DNA of 64,000 nucleotides from NCBI GenBank assembly GCA_026826555.1, contig JAKSZT010000092.1:498735-562734 (forward strand). Reading direction: 5' to 3'. The stretch's first letter is position 1, and each line of letters opens with the position of its first letter. A program made the translations under genes and the position numbers. Below are positions 38,020-49,780 of the stretch, one piece after another. Below the pieces are notes generated by a model. That model was not told the origin of the DNA, made no database searches, and saw nothing but the letters and a program-made list of their open reading frames with translations. Origin of the DNA: Tolypeutes matacus. Lineage: Eukaryota > Chordata > Mammalia > Cingulata > Chlamyphoridae.

Positions 38020-38199
38020 GAAGCGGCTGTGGCTCAATCAGTAGGGCTCCCGTTTACCATATGGGAGGCCCCGGGTTTGGTTCCCGGGGCCTCCTGGTGA
38101 AGGCAAGCCCGCCCGCACGGCGTGGTTAGCTGACCCAGCGAGCACGAGCAGCAAGGGGGGGGATAAATGAATAAATAAATAAAATCTATAAAAAAAACA
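38020..38199 (+). mobile_element. tRNA-derived SINE (DAS-like, AAGCGGCTGTGG type)
   Basis: Head AAGCGGCTGTGGCTCAATCA, B box GGTTTGGTTCCCGG, body GGTTAGCTGACCCAGCGAGC, tail AAATGAATAAATAAATAAA. A roughly 17-bp direct repeat AAAAGATGTGAGAAAGG flanks it (38003-38019 and 38200-38216). Same subfamily as 50109 and 58255. Confidence 0.92.
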
Positions 38200-38914
38200 A
38201 AAAGATGTGAGAAAGGAAGAAGGATAATAGTAATGTTGATAAAAGTTAGAAAAGGGGCTGTATAAGGCTTAGTAAAATGAATATTTAACTCATGTAGGTA
38301 GTGTAGAGTAATAAGAAAGAGGTGGAGTACCTACAATGGACTGGGAAACCAAATAGGGGAATAGATATATAATGATTTAGAAGGCGAAAGATGAAGAGAG
38401 AGAGAAAAAGTAAAGAAAGGGCTGAAAGGAAAAAGTTAACAATAATAAAAAAGAAGAAAGCAAAATAGATAAAACAGAAATTGACACCCTTGAAGTTGTG
38501 GGCTAATGAAAAACGGTGGTATGTAAGAACCACAACAGAAAGCAGAAGGTAGAAAGATGAAGGAAGGAAAAGAGATAGCATTGGGAGACAAAATCATTAT
38601 AGACGGAGAATGGGAAATCATGGAAGAAGAAGCACAGCAAAGAAGAGACAAGTTAGCAGCACCTAATTAAAAAAAAGAAAAGAAAAAAAGAGCCAGGGGG
38701 AGGAAAGAGGAAAGAAATGCAAAAGCCAACAAATAAACACAGAAAAACCAAACAACCACACAAGTAAGCAGTCAAACGAGGCTAAGGAAGAACATTGTTC
38801 CTTCTTGGACCCTTGTGGAGCCTCTCAGCCTTGCTTGTGTTCATCAATCAATTGCCCTGCAAGGTTCTATCTGCAGGTTTTGAGGTAGATTTTAGCAATT
38901 AAACTAAGTTTAAA

Positions 38915-39285
38915 TGTGGTCTATGGTTGGTGGCAAGGCTCCAGGATGTGTAAGTTCATTGAGGTTGGTGGGCCACACTGTGGGAGATGTTTGTGTGGGA
39001 TGTGGTGGGAGGTGTGGGAGGTGGGCAACATGGGAATCCCAGTGGGTTCCGTGTAATATTTTAGGTAATCTAAGCACCTCTTAAAATATATGTATATATA
39101 TATATATATAAATAACATTTTTGTAAGCAAATACACATATATGCATATATATTTATATATCATTTTACAAATGTTTGTATGTATTGTGAGAATTTTGATT
39201 TTTACCCATAATAAAAAAATAAAATAAAATAAAATAAAAATAAAAATAAAAATAAAATAAAAAATAAATAAAAAAAAAATTTTTT
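38915..39285 (+). mobile_element. L1 3'-end fragment in the 5' UTR of L1 copy 1
   Basis: Plus-strand L1 3' terminus (TCTATGGTTGGTGGCAAGGC, GGGAATCCCAGTGGGTTCC). It has internal (TA)n at 39089-39110 and a long A-rich (TAAAA)n tail to about 39285. L1 copy 2 lacks it at the same place. Confidence 0.7.
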
Positions 39286-40145
39286 TTTTTATTTTGAGAA
39301 ATAGGGGACCCAAAAGAAGGCCTCTTCTAGAGTACCCCCTCCACTGAGGGGACCCTAAATAGGCTCGTGAATACTAATCAAGCACTTCCCACTTCCTGGC
39401 CTCCCCGGAGGAGCTGAAGCTCTGTTACTTGTCAGTGAAGAAAGATAAAATTGGGTGACTCTGCCCCCTCCTGAGCCAAGCCTCAGTACCACCAGGCTGT
39501 TAGGTAAATCAGGCTTCTTCAGCAGATTCGCCTCTCCCCCTCAGCCTGGTGCCACTTCAAGCTGGCTTATTTGCTCCCCAAAGCTGTGAGGGGGTCCAGG
39601 CAACCAAAGCCATAGAAAGGAGACCGCTCTCCACCTTCTGTCAGAACTCTCCCACTCTCAGAGAATGCTCCCTCTCACAGGGTTGCCGGCGGGAGTCGGG
39701 GCATATCCCTGGGCAGCTAGGTAAATTAGCCTTCTTCAGCAGATTCACCACTCCCCTCAGCCTGGTGCCGCTTCAAGGCAGCTATTTTGTTCCCCAAAGC
39801 TGCAAGGAGTTCCAGGCAGCCAAATCCACAGAAAGGAAACCCCTCTCAACCCTCCTCCAGAACCCTCCCACTCTCGGAAAATGCTCCCTCTCACCAGATT
39901 GCCAGCAGGAGTCGTGGCTCACCCCAGCCTTTTTCCCTGAGGGTGGGGCTCAGCCGTTTGTGTTGACTACCACAGCCAGGGGAAAAACTCACGTTTCTTT
40001 CCTGAGCAGATCCCTCCAGATCGATGTCCCCAAGTTTCTCGCGACGTGGGCCCCCAGCACAGACCACTCAGGCAGGATCCTGTCCCCAATCAGCCATTCT
40101 CCAAGAGTGAGTTGGTGAGTGCCCTCCTAAACTGATGCCATCTTC
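39286..40145 (-). promoter_or_regulatory. 5' UTR of L1 copy 1 with tandem monomers
   Basis: GC-rich promoter region of the element. It contains two tandem units of 217 bp, 39501-39717 and 39718-39930, each starting TAGGTAAAT(C/T)AG on the plus strand and containing CTTCTTCAGCAGATTC, CCTCAGCCTGGTGCC and CCAAAGCTG. L1 copy 2 has one such unit at about 55618-55835. Confidence 0.75.
39549..40118 (+). other. Antisense ORF across the L1 5' UTR monomers (189 codons)
   Basis: Open frame on the strand opposite to L1 copy 1. It reads each monomer in the same phase: PQSCEGVQATKAIERRPLST and PQSCKEFQAAKSTERKPLST are 72 codons apart. L1 copy 2 has the corresponding frame open (55551-55922, PQSLKGVQATKPTERKPL). 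Its position recalls primate L1 ORF0, an antisense ORF in the 5' UTR, but no sequence relationship is implied. There is no evidence of translation. Confidence 0.4.
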
Positions 40146-40158
40146 TTAATTACTTTTA

Positions 40159-41170
40159 AAAATGGTATGTGTCACAGAAACAACTTCTTACCTAAAAATC
40201 AAGAGGCAGATGTTTTGGTTCATATTCATCTAATTTACCCCACCTCCACTAAAGAAACAGCTCTATGGCTACAGAAAGACAGTGGCCCTTGGAGGTTGCC
40301 AGGGCTGGTGCATAACATTTAATTATCATAAATTAAACTAACACCACTGCTGTATGCAACAGTACCAAATATTGCTAGTTTGTTGCAAAAAATTAATATC
40401 CAGTTATACCACTATCACTTTATTTCAAAACTTGCTACGGCTTTCTTTAATATCTCCTTAAGCAAGTCAAGCCAGTCTGCATTCACCTTCATGTGAGAAA
40501 ACCAATGGTGGATTTTGCAGTGCTTCCTCAAGGCTGTGTGCATAGCCCAATCATCTGTCCTGGCCTGGTGGCAAAAATCTGGCTGCATGGAAGAAACCTG
40601 TAACCATAATCCTATTTCATTATATTGATGGTGCATATAATTGGGAAAAACCCCAGCAGGCTTCTTTAAAAAAGAAAAAAGTAAAGAAGGCAATAACACA
40701 GGCTCGAGCAGTAAAAGGGGGTGAACAATGACTTACCCTGTAAATTGGATGTAGCCAGCACCAATATTGGCTTTGGGTGGGGTTTGTGGCAGAAACAACA
40801 TTCTAAACAAATACCCTTGAGTTTTAGACACAATTGTAGGAAAGGGCCAAAGTAAAATATAACCCATTAGAAAAGAAACTATGTGCAGTATATCAAGCCC
40901 TGTTACAAGTGAAGGGCTTAACCCAATAGCGTCCAGTCACTCCAAAAACTGCCATCCCTATCCAGGGGTGAATTGCAAATGCTAAAAATGAGACAGGAAC
41001 AATGGACTGTCATGGGCTGCCCTCTGTGGGAGAAAGATCTGTGAAAAAACATCTGGGATGTCTGCCAGTAGCAGCATGTCCCAGCCCACTCCTGTAACAC
41101 CCCTCTCGAAACTGTTAAAGCAGATGCCCTCGCAAAGATCCAGAGCTATACCATTGAAACCAAGAAGCAG
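40159..41170 (+). pseudogene. Degenerate retroviral pol (RT to RNase H region)
   Basis: After the L1, viral sequence resumes. At 40515-40575 the frame gives VLPQGCVHSPIICPG, the L-P-Q-G..SP motif of reverse transcriptase. After a frameshift, HYIDGAYNW at about 40618-40645 stands where the catalytic Y-x-D-D belongs, with the second Asp lost. At about 40860-40925 LCAVYQALLQVKG looks like the region joining RT to RNase H. The polymerase is dead. Confidence 0.6.
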
Positions 41171-42930
41171 CACAGTGGCTCCACAGGAGAAATAGACATT
41201 GTGCCTACTGAACCTTGTGGCTGCACTTCCAGCTGCCTGTTGCTAGCCAACAGCTCATGGACATCACCCACAAATATCCATTGTACTCACTCCAACCACT
41301 GCAACAATTACCTCACTGGATATTAGCTGAGCACAAACTACAATAGCACAATGGCAAGTAAATTACATCAGTCCCCTCCTGCTCTCCAAAAGGACAAGGT
41401 GTACCTTCACTGCTGCAAGCACTACAACGGGGCACTTGTAACCAGCCAGCTACTATTTGCTACCTAAAAAATGTATAAGTGCCCTATATGGAATAACAAC
41501 CCAAATTGACCAAAAAATTCAATTTGCCAATCACCTCACACAGTCTTAAACCATAAACCAAAATATTGATTAGACTTTTTATTAGAAAAATGAATGGCCT
41601 TTTAATAAAACAGATAAAATGTGATAAAGAATCTTTACAACAATGAAACAAGTTTAAATTCAGTGGTATATGGTGTAACCACAGCTCCAGTTAAAATGCT
41701 AACAGCAAAACCAATGTAGGCACTGAAGTTACAAATTAAAGTGCCAGCCACCCTACAGCCCAAAAGGGAAAGTAAAAATAACTTGTGGTTGCCTATGCCT
41801 CAAACTATACAAACTGGGGAAAAACAAGGTCGTTTAACCATGGTACTGGCTATGCATCCCCACTGGTTGGGAATCTTAAGTCCATGAGAAATAAAAGTCA
41901 CCCAAAACATTGTTTTGAAACCACAATTAATAATCTAAAATCTCCTATTCCCACTGAAACTATGTGTGCCTATGTAAACTCTACTTGTGCTTAAACTGAT
42001 TTTTAATGTCACTAAAGAAAATCCAAAAAATTTAAAAATAGAAAAATATATTGTATTAGAGAAACCTCCTCAAAAAGGCCCCCTACCTGGTACTTTGTTA
42101 TCTACTAATGAAAGTATTGCTTGTATACTGTTAAACCAACATAATCTGCCCCTGTCTGTATTTTTTTTTAAATCATAATATGAAATAGTTATCCACCAAA
42201 TTATGTAATTTCACTGTCAAAAATTAATGTTCAATGTTGTGTATATATTACCCCTAATATTCTGTTGTCTTTTATATTGTTAATGTATGACCTGCATGCA
42301 ATATTCTGATGCCTTAACTGCTCAGGTGATATCTCAAAATATTTACACATAGAATGGAAAGTAAAAGGGGCACTGGGGTAGAGTGTAGGAACATAAACTG
42401 CCCACTTCCCCCTCTGTAGAGTATGTTTTTAAAAATGCCCTTTCCTTACCCTCCAAGCAAAAAGGCTGAGAAAGAAAGCCATATTGGCCAATGGCCCATT
42501 CCTCCTCAGCAGGGGAAAAATTAGCTCCAAAAAAACAATCAGTCTGCTTCAAAAAAATGTTAAGTGCTGGAACCTTTAATTTACTGTTCTGAAAACCCAC
42601 ATACCCTTCCCCAGTAAACAGAAGATCATCAAAGGAGCCAGAAAAAAACACCCTTAACAATAATTCCTGGCTTAAAGCCCTCCTCGTACCCCTCCTAACC
42701 CCTCATATTAATCTTATGAGTCCTTCTCCTCAGGCCCTGCCTTACACAACTCCAAACAAGTTTCATCCGCAGAACCCTCCACACTATAACCAATCAGGCT
42801 ATCAGCAACATGCGCCTCATACAGCAAATCCACCACCACTGGCCCCTGACACAAAATGACTGTTAGGGACAGCTCTACACCCCAGTCAGCAGAAAGTAAC
42901 TACAGAAAACATATTGTCGTCCCACTTCCC
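41171..42930 (+). pseudogene. Degenerate retroviral env region
   Basis: The surface part is hard to read: short frames such as 41785-41994 hold several N-x-S/T sites and isolated cysteines. The better evidence is near the end, at 42680-42810. There a hydrophobic PLILIL..VLLL stretch followed by PCLTQLQTSFIRRTL matches the membrane anchor and start of the cytoplasmic tail of a class I transmembrane envelope subunit. Stops are frequent. Confidence 0.45.
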
Positions 42931-42933
42931 CAG

Positions 42934-42953
42934 CAAAAAGAAATAAAGAGAGT
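42934..42953 (+). promoter_or_regulatory. Polypurine tract of the provirus
   Basis: AAAAAGAAATAAAGAGAG lies just upstream of the 3' LTR start, the place where plus-strand DNA synthesis is primed. Confidence 0.65.
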
Positions 42954-42959
42954 CTGGAA

Positions 42960-43349
42960 TGTAGAGCCCAGAGCTCCCACCCTGCCTCCCCTCTCCATCC
43001 TTCTCCCTCCCTCTTCCTACAGCTGAGCATTCTTATTGATATGAAAATAACAACCCAAGTCAGAGAGAGGATAACACCTAGGATGCAGGTGAAACTACAA
43101 AGCCATTATGAGTGATCACATTCTAACCCCAAAACTACTAGGCTAGCATAAATCATCACAACTTAGCACTTTATAGTCTAGCCCAGAACAAGCTATAAAA
43201 ATCCCCTTCTCCTCCTCCCTCTGGGCTATAGTCTGCTCAGACTCAGCCCACCTGCTAAGCTCTCTCTCTTATAAAGTTTTTGTTTAAACTGATCTCAGCT
43301 CCAGGTCTGATTTCTAAATGCCTCCTTTCCTCCGCTTCACTCCGAAACA
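42960..43349 (+). mobile_element. 3' LTR of the class I provirus
   Basis: 390 bp from TGTAGAGCCCAG to ..CCGAAACA, followed by the target duplication GATCC. TATAAAA at 43194-43200. It keeps the short CTCTCTCTC and TTATAAAGTTTTTG that the 5' copy has lost. Visible differences from the 5' LTR indicate an old insertion. Confidence 0.85.
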
Positions 43350-45983
43350 GATCCCTTGGAGAAGCTCTTGGTGCCCTTCCTGACTAACTTACCTAGGCAC
43401 TTTGGAGCCTGGTTGTACCCCCTTTTGGGATCTTTGTCCTGTTTCAGCAGGAAAAGTCTGACTTGGGAAAGCCCTCTTTAACATACTCCTTTCCCCCAGA
43501 ATTTGCTCTTCAGGTAAAAGCATGAAAAAATGAAAGGAGTGTAAGAAACCATAAAGGCAGACAGTCTGGAGCAAAGGTCAACAGGCTTCAAATACATGGG
43601 AGAGGGTAGATTGTCTCCTGGGAAGAAGGATAAATCAAACTCCTCTAAACAGAACAGCTCCAAAACAACTAGCAAGCAAAATCCCAGGACAAAACAGATG
43701 CCCAGAAAGACAAAGAAAACCTGCACATTGCATGCACCTTTGGCAGATCTTACTGCTAGGAGGGCACAGTCTCAAGAAAATCTCTGTCATATCATTAGCT
43801 GGTTACAAATCGAAAAGAAAACATTTCATAGAATAAATCTCAGAGTTAACATATAAAAATATTAAAATGTACAGTGTGTAAAACAAGAGGACACAGACAA
43901 AGAAATAGAAAATGATGTCCCAACCACAGGAAGAGGATAAAAACCCAGAAAACACCAATGGAGAAGATGAGAATGTGGATATAGTGAACAAAGCCTTTTT
44001 TTAAAAATGATCTTAAAAACACTCAAGAAGATGAAGGAAAGTACAGTGAAAGAAATAAAAATATCAGGATAAAAAAGAATCAGCAATATGAGAAGTTTTA
44101 AAAAGGAAACAAAGAGAATTAGTGGAAAAGACCATAATAGCTGAAATGAAAAACTCCCAGGAGGGTTTCAAAGGCAGACTGGAGTTGGCAGAAGAAAGAA
44201 TCATTAAACTCTAAGATGAGACACTCAAAATGAGTCAGGCTCAGGAACATAAGAAAAAATAATTTAAAAAGGGAAAATAGCCTAAGAAACCTCTGGGACA
44301 TACATCAAGCATATCCACATTATGGGAATCCCAGAAGGAGAAGAAAGAGAGAAAGGGGCAGAAGGAAGAGTCAAAGAATAATGACAAAGAACTTTCCAAA
44401 ATGACAAAGATGTAAATGTGCACAACTAAGAAGCCCAGAGAACACTAAAGCTAAACATGAAAAAAGTGCACAAGGGAGTCCCAATTAGATTGAGTGCCAG
44501 TTTCTCACCAGAAACCAAGAATGCAGAGGGTTGAAATAGTTAAAGTGTTTAAAGAAAACAACTGCCAGCCAAGAATTTTATGTTTGGTGAGACTTTCTTT
44601 CAAAAATGAGGAAAAGATTAAAACATTCTCTGGTAAACAAAAGCTGAAGGAGTTCGTCACCATTAGACATGCCCTAAAAACAACAATGAAGGGAGTTTCA
44701 GACTAAAGGGAAAGAACACTAGGCAGTTGTTCAGTGTGGCAAAAACAAGTAAAGACCTGCAGTCTTTACAGTAAAAGTAACCATTTGGATAAATATAAAT
44801 GCCAGAATTATTGTAGTGTTTTGTTTGGTATGTGTTTCCAGTTTTTACTTCCTACATTTGTAAAAGAAAGAAAAAAAAAATGTAAATGCCTGAAAAGTAG
44901 TGATAAACTTTTACTTTATCACAAAACACTCTGGTTTTGGACATAGGTCCTACCTTGTACAAAAAATATAAGTAAAAACTAATACTAAAAAAGAAAGTTT
45001 GGGGAGAGAGAGGCAAGGGAAATGTATATGTGCATGTTATTAAAGTTAAGTTGCTATCTAACCAAATATGATTGTTAAATATTAGGATGTTAAATTTTAA
45101 CACCATGATAACCACAACAAAACAGATAAAAAAAATATATCCAGACAGAAATGAGAAGTCACCTAATATGTTACAACACAAAAAAATCAAACAAATATGA
45201 TAGTCCACATTAAGAGAAGTGAGGAGCAATAAAAGCATAAGACTTACAAAGGCTAAATAGCAAAATGGCAGAAGAAGGTCCATCATTATCAGTAGTGACA
45301 ATGGATTAAACTATCCAGTCAAAAGGCAGAGATGGGCAGAATGGATTTAAAAAGTATGACCCAACTATATACTATCTGCAAGGGACTCCACCTTAAACTC
45401 AAACAAACAAGCAGGATGAAAGTGAAAAGTGTGGGGAAAAGTATACCTTGCTAATAGTAACCAAAGAGAGCTGGGTAACTATTTAATTTCAGCTAACATA
45501 GACTTTAAGTTCCCAAAATTTCATGGAAGAAAGATGATCATCACATATTCATAAAGGGAACAGTTCAAAAAGAAGATGCACATATATATGCACATAACAG
45601 CAGAGCTCCAAAATATATAAAGAAAATACTTACAGATATGAAGAGAGAAATGTCAGTTCTACATTAATAATAGGGGACTTTAATATGCCACTCTCAATAA
45701 TGGATAGAACATCTAGTCAGAAGATCAGTAAGGAAATATAAAATTTGAATGATGCTCTAAACAAACTAGACCTAACAAACATGTATAGAAAACGCCACCC
45801 AACAGAAACAGAATACATATATATCATTCTCCAGGATACACCATATGTTAGTCTCAATAATATAAAAAATATTGAAATCACACAATACATATTCTCCAAC
45901 CACAATGGAATGAGACTAGAAATCAATAATAAGAGGGAGAAATGGAAAATTCACAAGTATGTGGGAATAAACAAAATATTCTT
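43350..45983 (+). mobile_element. Outer LINE-1, 5' UTR end, ORF1 and ORF2 endonuclease
   Basis: Continuation of the element begun at 24745. 43355-43910 is 5' UTR. ORF1 is from about 43914 to 44705 in broken frames; the end reads 'LSFKNEEKIKTFSGKQKLKEFV'. ORF2 endonuclease is from about 45290 to 45983, with short segments such as 45745-46065 (ALNKLDLTNMYRKRHPTETEY..GMRLEINNK). L1 copy 2 cuts it at 45983. Confidence 0.8.
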
Positions 45984-45999
45984 TTTTGTTTGTTTGTTT

Positions 46000-48910
46000 T
46001 GTCTGTTTGTTCTTCATTTATTATTTTTTAAATATATTTTTTCTTTATTTTTAAAAGATACTTAGATTACATAAAATTTTACATAACAAAATATAAGGGA
46101 TTCCCATATGCCCCACTCCCCAGACATCCCGCTTTTCCCCACATTAACAAGTTCTTTCATTATTGTGGTACATTCATTGCAATTGATGAACAAATTTTGG
46201 AGCATTGCCACTAAGCATGGATTATAGTTTACGTTGTAGTTGACACTCTCGCCCAATCAATTCTGTAGGTTATGGCAGGATATATAATAGCCTGTATCTG
46301 TCATTGCAATGTCATTCAGGTCAATTCCAATTACTGAAAATGCCCCCATATTACACTTCTTTTTCCCTCTCCCTGACTTCAGCACCTTCAGTGGTTACTG
46401 TCTCCACATCTCTGATAAAATTTCTTCCATTGCTAGAATCACAATAAGTCTATAGTAGAATACCAGTAAGTCTACTCTAGTCCATATTTTATTCTCCAAT
46501 CCTGAGGATTCTGGGATGGTGATGCCCACTCCACTGCTAATTGAGAGAGGACTTTGATCCCAATGGGCTGGCTGGATGGGACTCTCTTACTTGCAGTTGT
46601 AGACTCTCTCAGTTCCTTGGTGTGGTGGGTGTCCATCCTCACCTCCTTGTTAGTTGTCCTGGGTAAGTGCAATGAATGGGAAAGTAGGTGTTGCAACTCT
46701 GCTGAGGCTCAGGGTCCAGTTGGTACATGGCCAGCCAAAAGTTCAAGTCTCTTGGTGCTACAAACTCCAGCACCAACTATAGGTTCAAATAAAAGGGACA
46801 GAAGAGGCATGTGTAGAGAAGTCACATCTGAGTCCAACTCTGTCACACTCAGGAGCACAATCTCCAAAGTAGGGCCCAGTGGTAAGGCACCAAACTCTGG
46901 AGCTATCTGCCATGACCATAGGACCTGGGTGTCTCCAGAGCCCTCAGGAGCCCCACTGTTTGGAGTAGTATCTACTTTGACTATCTATGAGATCCTGCTG
47001 AGATATGCATAAGTGTTACCTCTCCGATGACCCCCCGACTCACTTTGAAGTCTCTTAGCCATATAAACTCGTTTGTCTTTACCTTTTCCCTCTTTTATTC
47101 AAGGTCTTTTTCCAGTTGTATCACCAGCCGGTGCTTGATGGTAATCCCTCAGTGCCAGGGAGGCTTATCCCCAGGAGTAATGTCCCACACTAGGGGGAGG
47201 GTAATGCATTTATATGCTGAGTTTGGCTTACAGAGAGGCCACATTTGAGCAACAAGGAGGCTCTCAGGAGGTAACTCTTAGACACCCTACAACACTAGGC
47301 TAAGTTGCAAATTCAAGAGAAAAAAGCTCATAAGCATAGTTGTCAATATCAGTGGCCCATCAATGGACCATCCTTCTTCACTAGTCATTGCCCCTGTATT
47401 GGGGAATTATTGCTGTTCCATTAGAGAATGTGGCAGAGCTCCCCAGGATGGGGATTCAGTAATCTTTCAGTTGTGTGAATCTCTACCCACTATGGCAATG
47501 CCCCATGAACATTTGAACATATTTACATACCTTATATGTATGCCCAGGTGAACTTCCTCCCATGTACCCCATCACTGACGCCCCACACCATTGGTCCTCC
47601 CCTGCCATAGTTGTAACCCTTCTGTAATCCAAAACTTCTTCTAAAATGAAGCCAAGAATATTGCCAAATTCAGTTAATAGGAGAGTGAAATAAAAATGAT
47701 AGGTTTAAACATAAGATTTAGAAAAACTAAAACTAAAATAAAGTTTCAAAAAATTGGAGTATTAAAAAAATGAAAACTATTTTTAAAAAATAATTTTTTT
47801 TTTATATTTTGCCTTTCATCACTGTAATATCTGTTGTCCTGTATGTACAGTGGCATTTTCTCCCATTTCTTCCCCAGTGTCTCACATTTTTTAATTCTGT
47901 GCTCAACAAAGTTTTAAGTCACAGTAAAGTTACATACAGAATATAGGGGACACCCATATACCCAACATCCTCCCCCTTTTCCACCTTCCCTATTAATAAC
48001 TTTTTACATGTGGATGGTACAATTGTTACAACTGATATACAAATATTGAAACATAGCTACTAACCATGGTCAATGGTTTACATTATGGTTTACATTTTAG
48101 ACCATACACTTTTATAAATTTTTGATGAAATTTATAATTTCATTTTAACATGGCCTATATCCATCATTGCATGCAGAACACTTCCATTGCCCCCTAAATA
48201 CCCCCTCTTCCATCTGTTCTATTCCTCCCTCCCGCTTCTCCTCCCCTCAGGGCTCACAGCGACCAATAGGCTTCACTCTTTGAAGAACAAGATTCATAGA
48301 TACTTGCTACAACACTGAGGGCTAGACACAGTAGTCTGTCCTCCCCTTTTAGGAACCACCTATGCTCTCGAGAGACACCCTCCCCTCTGTTTGAGAACAT
48401 ATTGGGCCTCCCCAGGATGGGAGTCCAACTCCTTCCCACTCATTATTTGGGTCTCCCCCCACTGATACAACACACTATGACAAAATGATCATTCACACAT
48501 TCTCTAGAAGACTGCCCCAGTTGTGCCCTGTCCCAAATGCTTCCCACCCAACACCCTAAACCAGTAACCCTTCCTTGTCATATTGCCAAAAGAGTTTTCT
48601 CAACATTGTAGTTTCACCCATATACCCACCAATCCTCAGTGTTCACCTTTTCCCTCCCCCAACACTCCCCCCAGTTTGATGGACCATCCAACCCATCCTC
48701 CCCACCCTTCCCCCCTGTCAAGCTTGCACTGCCCAGTCAAATAGTACTGGTACACCCCTATCATATCCCTTCACTTAACAACTACTCACTTCTACCTTTT
48801 CATAGATTTCACCCATGTGGGCATTGGCTCAAAAGCTTCTTCTCCCTTTCTATTTCTTGTAAAACTATCTTCCAGTCTCTAGCTCTCTGAGTCAGCTCGA
48901 TTTGCTTAAT
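46000..48910 (-). other. 3' UTR of L1 copy 2
   Basis: About 2.9 kb, same plan as at 21400-24155 in reverse. The terminal module 46040-46500 and the inner module about 47900-48500 are related (CCCATATGCCCC/CCCATATACCCA, ATGGCCTATATCCATCATTGC and similar). It contains nothing else that I recognise. Confidence 0.8.
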
Positions 48911-49513
48911 TCATATCAGTGAGGTCATGTAATATTTGTTCTTCAATGCCTGGCTTGCTTCAGTCAACATAAGGTCCTCAAGATTCATCCATGTTATCCC
49001 GTGTGTTAGTACTGTATTCCCTCTTACAGCTGAGTAATATTCCATTGTTGGTATATACCACCTTTTGTTTATCTATTCATCTGTTGGTGGGCATTTGGGT
49101 TAATTCCAACTTTTGGCAATAGTGAATAATGCCACTATGAACATTGGTGTGCATATATCTGTTCATGTCCTTGCTTTCAATGCTTCTGGGTATACACCCA
49201 GCATTGGAATTGCTGGGTCATATGGCAGGTCTATAGTTAGTTTTTTGAGGAACTGCTAAACTGTCCTTCACAATGGCTGGACGATTCTACATTCTCACCA
49301 TCAGTGGAAGAGGGTTCCCATTCCTCCACATCCTCTCCAACACTTGCAGTCCTCTGTTTTTTTATTGGCCACCACTCTAATGGGTGTAGGATAGTATCTC
49401 ATTGTAGTTTTGCTTTGCACTACCCTAATAACTAGTAATGTTGAGTATCTTTTCATGTGCTTTTTAGCCATTTGTATTTTTTCTTTGGAGATGTGCCTTC
49501 AAATCAATTGCCC

Positions 49514-49780
49514 TTTTTTTTTTTTTTTTTTTCTATACAAAGGCAGCTTTATTCAATCAAATGAGTTTCAGGTTATATTAAATGATTATAACAATTGTCC
49601 AATCACAAAAAAGAAGAGTAATTAATTAAAGAAGTATGAAAAAATAAAAGTATATATAACCACTCACCAAATAGGGGTAAAGCTCAATATCTGAACTCTC
49701 ACATGGGTGGTAGTCCCTTTGCAGCCAATCAGAGTCCTGATTGGAAAAATGGTCCCGGGCATGGTGTCCCCTCCTGATTG
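49514..49780 (-). pseudogene. Retroposed mRNA 3' end of an unidentified gene
   Basis: On the minus strand it ends GATTGAATAAAGCTGCCTTT then GTATAG and about 20 A (plus-strand T-run 49514-49531). That is a correctly spaced AATAAA signal and poly(A) tail. It interrupts L1 ORF2 and is absent from L1 copy 1 at the same point (33140-33150). A weak target duplication (CAATTGCCC / GATTGTCC) flanks it. It is not L1 or SINE sequence that I recognise, nor is any coding part present; the source gene is unknown. Confidence 0.65.

Larger units (their letters stand above)
29701..40145 (-). mobile_element. Full-length LINE-1 (copy 1) inserted in the provirus
   Basis: Minus strand, from a 5' end GAAGATGGCATCAG (reverse of about 40132-40145) to a T-rich 3' end at 29701. 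An imperfect target duplication TTAATTA(T/C)TTTTA flanks it (29687-29700 and 40146-40158). Order on its own strand: 5' UTR with two tandem monomers, ORF1, ORF2, roughly 2.8-kb 3' UTR. It hosts a solo LTR (36576-37026), a SINE (38020-38199) and an L1 fragment (38915-39285). RT catalytic motif FADD reads FADN, and ORF2 has several frame breaks, so it is inactive. Confidence 0.88.
25371..43354 (+). mobile_element. Class I endogenous retrovirus, complete span with 5-bp target duplication
   Basis: This is a provirus bounded by GATCC (25371-25375 and 43350-43354). Its LTRs begin TGTTAAGCCCAGAG / TGTAGAGCCCAGAG and end CA. Order: 5' LTR, primer-binding site, gag, protease, RT, env, polypurine tract, 3' LTR. 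All frames carry stops and shifts. About 12 kb of the span is later insertions: an L1 3' end at 26905, a SINE at 28601 and a full-length L1 at 29701-40145. The gag, RT and env features are of the gammaretrovirus-like type. It lies in the 5' UTR of the outer L1. Confidence 0.85.

Noticed and set aside
39080..39285. (TA)n and (TAAAA)n runs as a possible origin or regulatory array
   Set aside because: They are the low-complexity tail of a small L1 insertion.
40415..40699. 94-codon minus-strand ORF with apparent protein character
   Set aside because: It is antisense to the retroviral RT segment, whose LPQG and YIDG motifs read on the plus strand.
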